Assembly: GCF_000024205.1 (NCBI RefSeq)
Contig: NC_013216.1
Location: 4,216,001 to 4,280,000, forward strand
Length of the DNA stretch: 64,000 nucleotides
Reading direction: 5' to 3'
Origin: Desulfofarcimen acetoxidans DSM 771
Lineage (GTDB): Bacteria; Bacillota; Desulfotomaculia; Desulfotomaculales; Desulfofarciminaceae
In this document: positions 63,610-64,000 of the stretch, in pieces
Layout: every line of letters starts with the position of its first letter
Numbering within the stretch: position 1 is the stretch's first letter
Made by a program: the position numbers and the translations under genes
The notes under the pieces: generated by a model
Seen by the model: only the letters and a program-made list of their open reading frames with translations
Databases searched by the model: none
What the model was told of the DNA's origin: nothing

Positions 63610-64000
63610 CTAGTCAAGCCCTAACACGCCTTTTATCTCCGCCTGCAGTTTACGCATTTCTTCTATTGAGTTGGCTTCCACATACACTCTGAACAGCGGT
63701 TCCGTTCCGGAAGGACGGATTAAAACCCAGGCACCGCTTTCCAAAACCAGCTTAAGTCCATCCACAGTCACTTTACCGGTAATTTTTTGCCCGGCCAGGT
63801 TATCCGGAGCAAGTTTACCCAGCATATCCATGATACGCTCTTTTTCCGCGGGTGAAGTTTTAATGTCCAAACGCTCACTGTATAATTTGCCGAACAGGTC
63901 AGTTATTTTCTCCATCATTTGAGTCAGGCTTAATCCGTGATGCGCCACAATCTCTGCCGCCAGCATAGTAGCCAGGATCCCATCCTTTTCGGGTATATGT
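63610..64000 (-). CDS. Phosphoglucomutase/phosphomannomutase family, C-terminal part
   Basis: The frame enters from the right edge with HIPEKDGILATMLAAEIVAH and ends 130 residues later. VLIRPSGTEPLFRVYVEANS is the phosphate-binding loop of the fourth domain of alpha-D-phosphohexomutases. It supplies sugar 1-phosphates (for example glucose 1-phosphate) for nucleotide-sugar synthesis. The N-terminal catalytic serine domain lies outside the window. Confidence 0.9.
   Translation of the reverse strand, partial: HIPEKDGILATMLAAEIVAHHGLSLTQMMEKITDLFGKLYSERLDIKTSPAEKERIMDMLGKLAPDNLAGQKITGKVTVDGLKLVLESGAWVLIRPSGTEPLFRVYVEANSIEEMRKLQAEIKGVLGLD

Noticed and set aside
1-64000. tRNA, rRNA or riboswitch genes
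   Set aside because: I looked for the usual tRNA arms, rRNA segments and common riboswitch motifs by eye and found none. A covariance scan could still detect weak ones.

Overview
The window looks like chromosome of a low-GC Gram-positive bacterium of the class Clostridia. A Desulfotomaculum/Pelotomaculum-type Peptococcaceae is my best guess. This rests on the AT-rich codon use, strong AGGAGG ribosome binding sites, TTG/GTG starts, a Firmicutes-type capsule regulator set (CpsB/CpsC/CpsD) and a YlmC-type PRC-barrel protein. No rRNA, tRNA or CRISPR array was seen, and the species cannot be fixed from the sequence alone.

Left part (about 1 to 33 kb) is an accessory island. It holds many toxin-antitoxin loci: two copies of a VapBC pair, UPF0175/DUF3368, AbrB/RelE, two complete HEPN/MNT pairs, one broken MNT/HEPN pair, another HEPN relic and an orphan RHH antitoxin. 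Between them lie broken insertion sequences (IS1634/IS4, IS21, IS630, IS66, IS91 and an IS4-type element with a HARE-HTH gene), three different group II intron 5' fragments (one of them present twice), a 119-bp MITE that splits a nucleotidyltransferase gene, two Rpn nuclease genes, a truncated SIR2 gene, a prophage lysis remnant, the housekeeping pair comM-dprA, and a RAYT (REP-associated tyrosine transposase). The outstanding feature is a family of palindromic elements. Each combines one or more GGGTCnGACCC odd palindromes with a long hairpin and ends in CGAGCA. About twenty copies lie between 2.6 and 33 kb, all in the same orientation, often touching the stop codons of minus-strand genes and in two cases supplying the C-terminus of a protein. 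The hairpin stems differ between copies but stay paired.

Right part (about 31 to 64 kb) is an exopolysaccharide/capsule locus, almost all on the minus strand. It contains a phosphohexomutase, CpsB phosphatase, CpsC chain-length protein, CpsD tyrosine kinase, an initiating sugar transferase, two GT4 glycosyltransferases, Wzx, Wzy, a hexapeptide acetyltransferase, a CapD/PglF-type dehydratase, UDP-glucose dehydrogenase (two intact copies, one broken), GalE (two copies) and a galU relic. It also has two sulfotransferases, an APS kinase (CysC) and a PHP phosphatase that could remove PAP. Together these suggest a sulfated, uronic-acid-containing polysaccharide with its own PAPS supply. An ABC transporter pair of MacB type and a PRC-barrel gene interrupt the cluster. 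ISL3, IS3, IS630 and two IS110 relics break it up further. The palindromic element is absent from this half.

Segmental duplication is widespread: a 1.4-kb VapBC block, a 1.5-kb Rpn block, ugd and galE copies, and a decayed copy of the dehydratase N-terminus. The left half appears to be a zone of repeated insertion, duplication and decay beside a working polysaccharide locus.
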